From Neopestalotiopsis rosae (taxonomy: Eukaryota; Ascomycota; Sordariomycetes; Amphisphaeriales; Sporocadaceae): a DNA stretch of 64,000 nucleotides. The DNA lies in contig JALGAS010000005.1 in assembly GCA_023078685.1 (NCBI GenBank), forward strand, positions 1,426,001-1,490,000. Reading direction: 5' to 3'. The position numbers were made by a program, and so were the translations under genes. The notes beneath the pieces were generated by a model that saw only the letters and a program-made list of their open reading frames with translations, was not told the origin of the DNA and searched no databases. This document shows positions 12,104 to 22,075 of this stretch, in pieces. Each line of letters opens with the position of its first letter. The stretch's first letter is position 1.

Positions 12104-14307
12104 ATGGATTTGCCAGAAAACCAATCGAGAGAGAAACGGAAAGCAACCGAGCCGCTTCTCCCGCTAGTTTCGCGTGATAAGCGCGCTCGTCAAGGTAACT
12201 TCCTATCCTCCTCGCGATGTGCGAACAAAATTTAACATCAACCACAGAACTATCACCACTGGCGCACCATGAACGAACAACGTCGATGCCACCCGGCAGG
12301 GTGACGTTAGAGACCAATTCCGAATCCGACTGCCTAGTCGCAGGCATTAGAAACTTGTCAATCAGAGACTCTGATACGCGCTCTTGCTCCTGTACAATAC
12401 ATCCCCTGACTTCGCAAGGATCGGCGGATTCACTTCTACATGGCCAAGAAACTCCAAAGAAGTGCAGCTGCGACATCCAAACGTTGACTGAAGACCTGTC
12501 GAAATTATCGCTCGAAAGCAACCAGCCCATCAAGATACCTACGGCTGCATGGGGAATTCCAGATGAGAAAGACATCCAAGCTCTGTACGAATTTGACTTC
12601 AGAAGCTCCGGGCGATCCATGACAGCCCCGAAGAAATTGGCCTCTCCCTTTCTTAGTCTTCCAAGAGAGCTGCGCGATCAGGTGTACAGAGAGCTCTTGA
12701 CTGTCGACCAAGTCCCCAGTGATATTGACTTGTCCGGCTTTGAATGGCCCTTTAACTTTTCGGGGCTGGTTATCCTTGGCGTCAATCGACAGATCCGCAA
12801 CGAAGGATGGGACATGCTTTTACATGGAAATATTTGGGCGCAAGTTCGAATTTGCGGATCATCCAATCTGTTACAAACGTTTCTCGAAGGGACAAACCCC
12901 CGAGGTCCAGAAGGACAACGACTCTGCGGGCCTACCTTCGTAACTCATGGTTATCCTTCGGAACGTATCCGACAGATCCGAGAATCCTCCGTCGTTACCA
13001 TATGTCTAGGGGACGAATCTGGAGTGCCAGATAAAGATACGCTTCCTGAAAAAGATTCAAGAGGCTTGTCTCTACTGTTGCCATACCGGCAGTCCCTGTG
13101 GCCGCGAGTTCTTGACAGTCTCGCTCAAGAGGTGGACACTCGCCACAGTGTCCATATCGCTTGTAGAAGCAATGTGCTCCAAGATACCAGCATCTCTGGG
13201 TATGTATCTTCCTTCATTGTAATTTGGTTTCCAGCCTCTTCGTCACATTCCCTGCCCCTTACCATGAAGTGATGACGGATGCTCCCGGCAATCTCTTGAT
13301 CCACCGTCGCATATTTCCCAAGCGTAAAGTGCTAACATTCTCGACGCAGTCGCGCCTTCAAGACAATTATTGAAGGCATGTTTGTCATTCGTGGCGCTGA
13401 GCATGCATCCGCGTCGGGCTGCGGTGATGCATTAGACACTCTCGTTAGCAAGATATTGAGTCCTGATCGATCTATGGCGGACCTCATCAAATTGGGCCTC
13501 AAATTTCATAGGGCCGGAAACGAATACTCGCAGAAGGGTGACTACTATGCCGCCATGCAGTATTACGAGCAGGGAGCAATGACGATCTTCAATGAAGTCG
13601 AGCCGGTTGACGGCGAGAACATGAGTTATGGCTCTGCCAACACCTTGGCCGATATTGGGGCGCAGTGCAATTGTTCCTGGTCAATAAATGCGACTCTAGC
13701 ACTTTCAAAGCGCTTCAATCATGGACTTCGAAAAGGGGCGTTTGTGACTGCACACGATTGTTCTTTGCTCTGCAGGTCTCTCGATCGTGCTCAGGCGGCG
13801 CTTTGGCCAGGTGCCGACGATGAGCTCAGGGGTAAAGCACACTTCGCAGCTGGTTGTGCTTACGCACTGATGGCGCGCCTCAAGAACATCACACTCCGAT
13901 GGTGTGGCCTCAGCAAACGGAGTTGTAAAGAAAATGCCGCCCGGGAACTGTGGTACGCCAAGCGGTTAAGCTTTCCTACCCGGACTTGGCATCCGCTGCT
14001 GTATCCGGTATTGTGCCCATATCTCGAACGAAAGCCAGACCTCGACTGGCCACTGAAGACTGTCGAAATCCCTGCTCTAGGAGCGTGGACTAGTGATCCA
14101 AATCTCCTCCATAAATGGGGCCGTTGCACAGTCATGATGAGGTTATTCCGCCAAAGGTCGATGGTTTCTCTTGGGGAAGCTCTGAGTGATGTCGAGCTGG
14201 AAGATTTATATTTCAGTGTTGGAATAGAATTCTGGGTTGAGGAGGATGACACAGTCGTGGCCGAAGGAGACGGTATCCCCTCGTGGATTGCAGAGTTTGA
14301 GGCTTAG
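12104..14307 (+). CDS. F-box-like protein, tandem paralogue A
   Basis: Three exons (12104-12194, 12248-13199, 13350-14307) join in frame to 666 aa. The first exon encodes MDLPENQSREKRKATEP and ends KRAR, a basic pattern like a bipartite nuclear signal. A Ser/Cys-rich linker follows. At about residue 163, FLSLPRELRDQVYRELL is the F-box-like/2EXR-type helix seen in many fungal proteins of unknown role. The C-terminal half (FVIRGAEHASASGCGDAL onward) contains a TPR-like helix pair (AGNEYSQKGDYYAAMQYYEQG). Known F-box proteins bring substrates to SCF ubiquitin ligases, but binding to Skp1 is not shown here. Its neighbour B shares exon structure and intron positions, so the two arose by tandem duplication. 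Confidence 0.7.
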
Positions 14308-14800
14308 GATGATTACTTAATATAACTATGCAACCATTTCCATGTTGCCAAGGGTGTTCTATAAGTCACGGGAACCTCTGGAGTGAATGCCACACCCGTG
14401 TTTTGTTGTTTTTATCAATACAACTGAAAATTTAAGAGTTAGGAACACCCTTACTGAGGAATTCTATCTCCGGGCCGGCTTCAAAAGAATTATTCACCGT
14501 ATGCTCTTACATGTTCAAGAGACAAGATTGCGTCGTTTGTTAATTCGACACCCGCAGCTGGCCGTGTGCCTGGAAATTCGCGTCAGTGGGCCTTGCGTCG
14601 CGTTTCCCGGGCAGCTTTTGAGTCTTTGCTTCTGGTTGCCCGCTGCTACCAACGCCGGTGAAAGCTTTTCACCACAGCAGATGCACCTACTTAAGTAGTG
14701 TTCCCAGACCACCGAACTCAAGTTCGAGTTAATTCTTTTGCTTTCCAACCCAGAGCATCCAACATTCTCATGCGGATCGAACATCATCAAAGACATCGCA
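14308..14800. promoter_or_regulatory. Intergenic region carrying duplicated promoter of gene B
   Basis: About 14590-14660 resembles about 11865-11940 upstream of gene A (TGCGTCGCGTTTCCCGGGCA here, against TGCGACGCGTTTCCTGGGCA). No other gene is visible. Confidence 0.4.
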
Positions 14801-16784
14801 ATGGGTCAGTCGCTTTCAAGACCTTTTCTTGAGGAGGCCTTAGCAGCCACGGATGCCACGATCCATACCATACGGCAGAGAGTAGACCGAACAACAAAAT
14901 TGTGGGAGCAGCTTTGCGCTCTACGTTTACAAGAAGAAGAAGCTTGTATTGAACAAGAAGGCGAGTCTATTATAACGCAACAACCTTTTTCACCAGGTCC
15001 CTAACATTCATGATGACAGTGTCACCTTTTCCCTTCCTCGATCTCCCGAGAGAGCTTCGCGACAAGGTGTACAAAGAGCTCGTGACCGACAACCAGAACT
15101 TCGTCAGCGCGAACCTTCCTGAGTACAGATGGCCGAAAAACTTTTCTGGGCTGAATCTGCTCCACGTGAACCGACAGATCCGCAGTGAGGCTTGGGATAT
15201 GCTTGCGAATGGGAACATCTGGATACAAATCCGGCTTTGTGGACCGCCTGACATGTTTCCAGTTCTCTTGGAAGACCAACTTCTTCAGAACCCCAGAGGC
15301 AAACCAGCAACTCGAGCAGTATTCCCAACTAATGGCTACCCTCCGGATAGTATTCGCCGCCTACGAGAATCTTCGATTATCACTGTGTGTCTCGGGGATG
15401 AAGACGGTATCAAAGACGAAGACAAAGTTCTCGAGGCGAACTTCAAAGGTATGGTGCTGTTACTGCCATACAACCAGTCTATGTGGCCTCTCTTCGCCTG
15501 CCGTCTAGCTTTCCACATCGCCCATAATCTCTATCCGCAAAGTATCCACATCACTTGCAGAAGCAATGTCCTCCAGGGGACCCGCATTTCTCGGTATGTT
15601 TAGTCTTGCAAATTCCCTTAAATCCCCTTCTCTTTCATTGTGCGCCCCCTGCCCCAAAATCCCCTTGTCATTGGGACCAGCCTAAACTTCTCTTAAGGCT
15701 TCTGTGAGCGTCAAAACCAGAGTTTCAGTGCCACACTATTGTTATACCACAAGATGTTGACCATTATTCATGTAGTCGTGCTTTCGGAACAATCGTCAAG
15801 TGTCTGTTCGTGATACGCGACGCCGAGACTGCTTCCATTTCCGGCTGCGGCGATGCACTAAACGCTCTTGTTTCAAAGATGCAGTCTCCAATTTGTTGCG
15901 ACGTCGATGTCATAAGACTGGGACTGGAATGTCAAAGAATGGGGGACGAGTACCTCAAAAAGGACGAACACAACGTCGCCTTGATTTACTATAGTCACGG
16001 CTTTGGGTCAATGAAAGGGTACAGAAAGGAGAGAATCACGGAATCCGGCTCCCTCCCCCGCATTCACCAACACTTGACTGTGCGGAGCGTTAAGGCCGAG
16101 TTGGAATGCTCATATGCACACGTTGCAAATACAATGATGGCTGCGCAAATGGGGATGGAGAAGCAAAGATATCCCGAAAAGTACAAATTGTACTTGACGA
16201 GGAAAGCCCGGAAGCATGCTGCAGCTGCACTTTGGGTAGGTGCCCCTGATCGACTCAGGAGAAAGGCCCATTGGGAGTTGGCCCTGGCTTACATAATGAT
16301 GACGGAACTCAACCATGAGTCACTGAAAATCATCGGGTTGACGGAATTCGACTGCTTGACCAAGGCTGTCGAGCAAATGTGGTACGCCATGTGCTTGTAC
16401 AATCCTGATCCCAGCTCAATTCACACCAACCCGCTGTATCAAGAACTGTGCTCTGGTCTCAGAGACCCCACAAAGCCGTTCCCACTAGCAAAAGTCGAGA
16501 TTCCTGCACTGGGAACTTGGATTAGAGATCCAGGGCTTCTTCGGAAATGGGGGTCCAGGGCTGTCATGATGAGATTTTACCGCCAAAGGGCGTGGCCGTC
16601 TCTGGGGGAAACCATGGGCGAGTATGAGCTGCAGCATCTGTACTCGAGACATTCCAAGTATAAGGTTGAATGGGATCACAATATGAAGGGAGGATACCAG
16701 TTTCGCGGTGCCCTCATTGAACAATGGGATCGGAGGTTTGCTCGTCTGGAGCAACAGATTGCACTGGGGGAAGCAAGCAGATGA
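14801..16784 (+). CDS. F-box-like protein, tandem paralogue B
   Basis: Exons 14801-14945, 15020-15593 and 15776-16784 join in frame to 575 aa. The central FLDLPRELRDKVYKELV and the downstream NVLQGTRISR / RRAFGTIVKCLFVIRDAE junction match paralogue A, including the phase of the second intron. The first exon is unrelated to that of A. It encodes MGQSLSRP, a good N-myristoylation pattern, then a helical segment. The first donor is either GTATTG at 14946 or GTTTAC at 14925; both keep frame. The acceptor at 15019 is supported by a CTAAC branch site 15 nt upstream. If the first intron is wrong, the fallback start is ATG 15010. Function is unknown beyond the F-box-like helix and TPR-like tail. Confidence 0.65.
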
Positions 16785-17067
16785 AGACGAAGAGACTTGA
16801 AGCAACATGCGCTGGCAGGATCATCTGACTTGACATGAGGTAATAATCGTGTAAGATTTAAATCTCGGCACTATAATCATTCTTGGTGTCAAATTGTATG
16901 AAGATTCAATAGATGTACCCATGAGAACAAGTATCTATTGACCAGTCAATGCTCTCCCTGATGATGATAAGAGACCATTTGCATGTATCCGCAAGCTATA
17001 TGAGTCTTGTACCAAAAGCCGAGAATGACAAAACAAGAAAAGTAGTCAAATGCTGAGGTTACAGCCA
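16785..17067. other. Convergent 3' region
   Basis: A short gap between the ends of F-box-like B (plus) and the flavin oxidase (minus). Nothing else is seen. Confidence 0.5.
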
Positions 17068-18820
17068 CTATTTGATAGACAGCTTGTAGCCACCCCAGTT
17101 CAGGCGGCTAAAGACGCCCATGGGATCGTAACTTGACCGAATCTCCTTCAGACGCTGGACGTTATCCAAAGGGAAGCTGGCAAAGATATCCTGGTACTCG
17201 CTAGTGTCGCCAGCATACAAGAAGTCATGCGCCAGGCCTTTGGCTTGGTTGTCTTGGTGCCAGTACTCAACGAGGTTGCGGGCCCAGTTGGTCATGCGCA
17301 GGTCGTCTGCCTGATTAGCCCAAGCGGTAGAGAACTGCCACACTATGGTGAACTGCTGTTAGCTTCGTCTGATCGCGGGACAAATTTTGAATAAATGAGC
17401 ATCGAGAGCAAAGGGGAGCGGGAAGGGAGTTAGTGTTTAAGCAGCAACGTACGGATATACGACTCATTGTCGTCCATGCCCCAGACGTTGCCAACGCCGT
17501 TGGTCTTGGCGACTGTATTGGCACTCTTGGGCATAATGTTCATGACAAAGGTGGCGTACAGGCCCTCGACATCCGAAACACCCTCTCGGACTGCCTCCTG
17601 CCACGCGGCAAGAATGGTTCGTAGCTGAGCCTTGTCGGCCTTGATGGTGTGGTGGAAGTCTTGGACGCTATCATCATCATTTAGCTTGAGACAAACTCAG
17701 AGCTGTCTGGATTTGGAAATCAGAGTCTCACCGGAACATTTGGTTAGGCGTTTCGAGGTTGGCGTGCCACTGCACAGGACGGACCACGTTATTTCTGGTG
17801 GAAATTGGAGGGATGGCCGAGTAGTTGGCAAATCGGGACGGCGGCGACTCAGTACCTTCTTGCACGCCCAGAAGCGAGCCAGTGAAGGAGTCAGTGGTCT
17901 GGTTATAGCTCACAGAAATGACTCCTCCCGCCGCAATGTCTGGCAAGTCATTGTTGACCAGGTCGCAAGTAGCATCAACGAATTCCGGAAGATCGGACTC
18001 GTTAAAACTTTGAATAGTAGTGCTGATCTGCGAGATCGGGAACGTTTGAAAGGTAAACTTGGTGACGACACCAAAGTTGGCAGCGCCGCCTTTCAGAGCC
18101 CAGAATAACTCGGGATGGGAATCAGCATTGGCCACGACCTGGGAACCGTTGCCAAGCACGACATCATAACTGAGAACGGTGTCCATAGTCCAGCCGTACT
18201 TATTATTCAGATAATGCCAGCCGCCAATGAGAGAGAGACCGGGGACGCCGATTGTCTTGAGTCTGCCACCAATAGCGTAACGGTCGTACTTATCCAGCTC
18301 GTTGTACACATCTACCCAGCGGTTACCGGGGCCAACTTCGATGGTGGTGTTGTCGCCGGAAACCTCGAGGTGCGTCATATTATTCAGCGCGAGCAAGACT
18401 CCGCCATCAATATTATTTGCGCCAGGGAACTGGTTACATCAGCCATTGACCTTGGACACTCACTTTGATCACAGATGAATAATCTGCATGAGAGATACCT
18501 ACATTCATATGGCCTCCGCCTCGAATGGCGAATTGAGCACCACATGACGAGAGGACGGAAAGCGCCTTGGACACCTGGTCGGCTTCGCTTGCCATAAAAA
18601 TGCACTTTGGCTCCAGATTACACCGCTTGTCCCAGTTGTTGATAGACTCAGTCATGTAGTTGCTCGAGTTCTGATAGAGGACGGCATCGCCGTAGGTGGC
18701 CGCGAGCTGCATACAGGCGCATGCTGCACCTTTTTCAAGCGGCACAATGGGTAATTGGGTGCTACATCCCGCGGCGATTGTAACGAAGCCGCTGAGAAAG
18801 AAAGTGATCGATGGAATCAT
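17068..18820 (-). CDS. Secreted FAD-linked (BBE-like, VAO/PCMH-type) oxidoreductase
   Basis: Four exons (18820-18503, 18429-17732, 17667-17453, 17342-17068) join to 501 aa. The start MIPSITFFLSGFVTIAAG is a signal peptide; an upstream in-frame ATG exists but would hide it. The PCMH FAD-binding domain has AIRGGGHMN (His about 104 is the usual covalent flavin attachment site) followed after the first intron by FPGANNIDGGV. Further conserved text is IGGWHYLNNKYGW and ELFWALKGGAANFGVVT. The end SSYDPMGVFSRLNWGGYKL is the berberine-bridge-enzyme C-terminal domain. Such enzymes oxidise alcohols, amines or sugars with O2, often in natural-product pathways or extracellularly. The second covalent ligand (Cys) is not evident, so it may be mono-covalent. 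No biosynthetic neighbours lie beside it. Confidence 0.85.
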
Positions 18821-20602
18821 ATTGACAAAATCCAGAAAGGGCAATGCAGGCAAATATAGTGTATTATACTTATGTGATGGAAAGCTCATGGCGAGAATGA
18901 AATCTTTCTTAGTGATGGGAAAAGTGGTACTTTTATACCATTTTGCACGATACACTGTAGATTTTCGTTGTTGTTCAAAATTATAGTAAATAGCGCGAGA
19001 GTGTCAAGTGTATTGCATCCGGACTAGGTTAGGTTAGTGTCCTCAGCCACTCTTCAGGCCTACAAGCGAACCCGAGACTGAGCCCTCATTAAAGGTCGCC
19101 ATGGCTCATCTCAAGATACAACATGAAAAACACAAAGTTTTTGATATTGTCTGCTCATCTACGAATGGTTCGACTTCCAAGCCACTTCCAAGACAAAGTC
19201 GCTTGGCTATTAGGTCGGGGGGCACGGTCATGCTCGCCTCAGCACTCTGAATAGGCAGCAACTTGAACAAAGCCGCAAGCAAAGACCCGATGCAAGCAGA
19301 ACTTGAGAAATAGGATCACTAAGCCAGTGCTCCGCCCTCGCTTTCGCGTGTGATTGGTTCTCTCGCTCTCGGCTTCTAAACGCATTCTGGAATAGTGCAT
19401 ATCCATTAGTGTGTTATAACTTATACCAACGGCTGTCGCATTTGCAGGGAAGAATCTAACCTTAATTTAATGCCAGCCGATGTTGCATCTTCACGATGGC
19501 ACAATGCTGTCTAACTTTATTTTTGGATACTAGTTACGTGCTAATAAGCATAAAAGAACAATAGCCGATGGTGCTTTAGGGCGATCGAGGTTGGATCGAT
19601 AGCCGAGAACCGGGATTCCACCACCGATGGCCAAGTCGCGCAAGATGTGAAATATGGTCTAGATGCACCTGCGTCTGATCAATGCAGGGACGGGTCGGCA
19701 TTCTGATAGACGTCTATGTTCGCGCGTCCCCAGAGAGTGACGCATTTCAACACCTCCACTGCCAAAGATAATTCTCAGTCAAGTCGATCCTGTCAGGCCA
19801 AAGACTAGGGTACACTGAGCAGGGATTATACGCGTATCTCCACTACTTTTCAATCAAGCGTCACACAAGCCTCCCAGGCGGTACTGGCGGATGTTCACAA
19901 GCCTAGCATTAGCGCTTTGCATTCTCGGCTCTTGTCGAGCTCGTGGGCCCCCTCCGGACACTTTGGCAAAGGGCTCTCCCTCGGACAACCAATAATAGAC
20001 CATGCCTTTCAGATATCCATAGACTTGCCCTTGGTGCCGGGGTTCTTAGGCAGGCATAACTTACAAACACTCCAACATCTCTTACACACGGCAAACACGT
20101 TCGCAGAACTGTAAATGCGCCATTCTCAGCTAAGCACCCTTGATCACTATATCAGACAACTCTGATGAAGATATCATTTTCTACCCCTGCTTTCCATCGA
20201 TGCACCGCAGACATACACGAAATCAAAGAAAGACAGCCAGTTATTATAGCCCGGGCCCAGGCAATTTTGAGTATATTAAACGAGTGACTAGCACATAAAG
20301 TGCTGAAAGTAGGGAGAAAAGGGTGGCAGAAACGACAACCACCAGCGGCGAAATCGGAACAAAACCCCCTATCAGCTCTCTGATTTGACCATTGCTTCAC
20401 AACCTCTTTGCTATTATGCCTTTTCCGTCATGGAGAGGCTCAAGAAGCCAGAGAGCCTGGATTCTGTACCTGTTTTCTTTTCAAGCGACTTGAACGGCGG
20501 ACGATTAGTTCTTGGGTGCGCAACAATAGGAAAAGGTGGCCGAGGAGAGCACATACGGAGATTTCCCAGACTGGAAAACCATGATATGGGGGATCTCATC
20601 CC
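18821..20602. other. 1.8 kb gene-poor interval
   Basis: This holds the flavin-oxidase promoter and the 3' side of the secreted-protein gene. Short open frames near 19900-20600 show no domain, signal or splice support. I see no transposon ends or RNA gene. Confidence 0.45.
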
Positions 20603-20924
20603 TTAGTTGATCCAAGCACAACCGCTTCCCTGGGAACCGCAGTTCAACTGTAAAATGTTGTTAGCATACTGAAGTCTAGCAGTTCTTGAAAATTTGAAAT
20701 CAAAAACGTACGATGGAGTGAGCTCCGTCCCAGCCGCACTTCCAGTTGCCGCAAGGGGCGACCTGGCCAGAGCAGGCGCAGTCGTCATCACCAATGTAGG
20801 TGCTGCCAGCGCAGTTGGGCAGGTTGGCAACGCAGCGCTCGGCGTTCTGGTTCTGGGCCTCGGGCAGGGCAAGAGCGCCGGCGGCGGCGAAGAGGGCGAG
20901 AAGGGCGGAGGTAGAGAACTGCAT
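20603..20924 (-). CDS. Small secreted 8-cysteine protein
   Basis: Two exons (20924-20712 and 20647-20603) with a 64-nt GTACGT..CAG intron give 85 aa. Residues 1-19 (MQFSTSALLALFAAAGALA) are a clear signal peptide. The mature chain has eight cysteines, enough for four disulphides, and includes DDDCACSG and CGNWKCGWDG. The last two cysteines come from the second exon, ending CAWIN. The CxC and paired cysteines recall CFEM proteins, but spacing does not match, and I do not recognise a named family. Such proteins are often effectors or surface-active proteins; that is inference. Its promoter is bordered by an AT-rich inverted-repeat element only about 200 bp upstream. Confidence 0.75.
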
Positions 20925-21060
20925 TTTGGCTAAAGGGGTTTGGTTTTTGAGGGTTGGTTTGGAAGCTGAGGCTGGAAGTGTGCTTGAATGTGAAGGGTAC
21001 TGGTGATTGAGGCTGTCTGAACTCTTTCTTTTGCGATTTATGAGCAGAAGACTGCCAGAT

Positions 21061-21067
21061 TTATATA
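21061..21067 (-). promoter_or_regulatory. Probable TATA box of the 8-Cys protein gene
   Basis: On the minus strand the sequence reads CTATATAA, about 140 nt upstream of the ATG at 20924. This fits a TATA box plus a long 5' UTR. The repeat element begins about 55 bp further upstream. Confidence 0.4.
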
Positions 21068-21419
21068 GTTTTTCTGCATTTCGTCTATGCTGCTATATTT
21101 GCGTATACTTCTTGTGTACGGAGCTCTATAGGCGTTTTTGTTGAAAAACGAAATTTACGGGGTTTTGCACTATTATTTTCACACCAGCGTATTTAAGTTA
21201 AAATTATATATTTATAATTATGCTATATACTAATATCCCTTATATACCTTTTTTTAGCCTTTTAAAAATACGCTCGTTTCCGCGTAGCTGCGTATTAGCT
21301 TGCCCTATAGCGGGCGCTATAAATTTTCTGCTTACGCTTACCGCTTATAACACGTATAATTATTACGATAAATAATTAATTATAATAAGTACCTAAATAA
21401 TTAATTATAATAAATAATA

Positions 21420-21520
21420 TAAATGCAAATGCAATAAATGCAAATACAATAAGTGCAAATATAATAAATATAAATATAATAGGTGCAAATGCAATAGGTA
21501 TAAGTATAATAGGTATAAAT
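21420..21520. repeat. Minisatellite block 1 (about 12-bp unit)
   Basis: Tandem variants of AATGCAATAGGT / AATAAATGCAAAT run through this stretch, with single-base changes between units. It lies inside the AT-rich inverted-repeat element and matches block 2. Confidence 0.65.
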
Positions 21521-21703
21521 GTCATGGTAGACCATGGTTCTTATACTGGTCGTCACCGGGCCGACTGTTCATCCGGCCGTACGTAGATAGATGTCACTTC
21601 TGCAGCTGGGGACTGGTTTATCCTTTTGTTCCCCAGCTTACAATTCAATACGAATGCATGCCCATGGGTGCAGCCCACCAGCCAAGTCTACCGGGTACGT
21701 GAC
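21521..21703. repeat. Non-repetitive 183-bp insert splitting the minisatellite
   Basis: A much more GC-rich unique segment interrupts the minisatellite. It begins GTCATGGTAGACC and ends GGTAGAC-like in reverse complement (GTCTACC...GTGAC), giving a weak inverted repeat (GTCA..GGTAGAC). It may be a nested insertion. Confidence 0.3.
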
Positions 21704-21875
21704 AATAAATATAATAAATATAAATATAATAGGTATAAATGCAATAGGTGCAAATATAATAGGTGCAAATGCAATAAATGCAAATGCAATAAATGCAAAT
21801 ATAATAGGTGCAAATATAATGGGTGCTAATGCAATAAGTGCACTACGATAGGTACACTATAATAAATGCAAATTA
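21704..21875. repeat. Minisatellite block 2 (about 12-bp unit)
   Basis: This block continues the same degenerate unit as block 1 (AATAGGTGCAAAT, AATGCAATAAAT). Reading frames through it give artificial Asn/Ala/Ile repeats and are not genes. Confidence 0.65.
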
Positions 21876-22075
21876 TTGCCTTTTCTGCCTATATTTACCG
21901 TTTGCAGCACGTATAATTACGCGTATTGCCTTTTAAATATGCTAGGCCTGCGAATACCTATTAATCTATATATTAGCCTATATTATTTATATAACGCATT
22001 AATATTATAGGGTAAGCGTAAAAAATCTAATCCCCAAATTTCGTTTTTCAACAAAAACGCCTATTGAGCTCTATA

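Larger units (their letters stand above)
21121..22075. mobile_element. AT-rich non-autonomous inverted-repeat element (MITE-like)
   Basis: A perfect 26-bp inverted repeat, starting GGCGTTTTTGTTG, lies at 21131-21156 and in reverse complement at 22036-22061. The 10-bp word GAGCTCTATA flanks both sides as a direct repeat (21121-21130 and 22066-22075), with TATT between the right terminus and its flank. The interior is very AT rich, has no transposase frame and holds two minisatellite blocks. A 7-10 bp target duplication would fit hAT- or Mutator-like elements. GAGCTC is itself a palindrome, so part of the flank similarity could be inverted rather than direct. It sits in the 5' region of the small secreted-protein gene. 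Confidence 0.6.

Noticed and set aside
21591..21851. Asn/Ala/Ile-repeat open frames across the minisatellite
   Set aside because: They are the translation of a degenerate 12-bp tandem repeat in several frames, with no start context, splice sites or domain.
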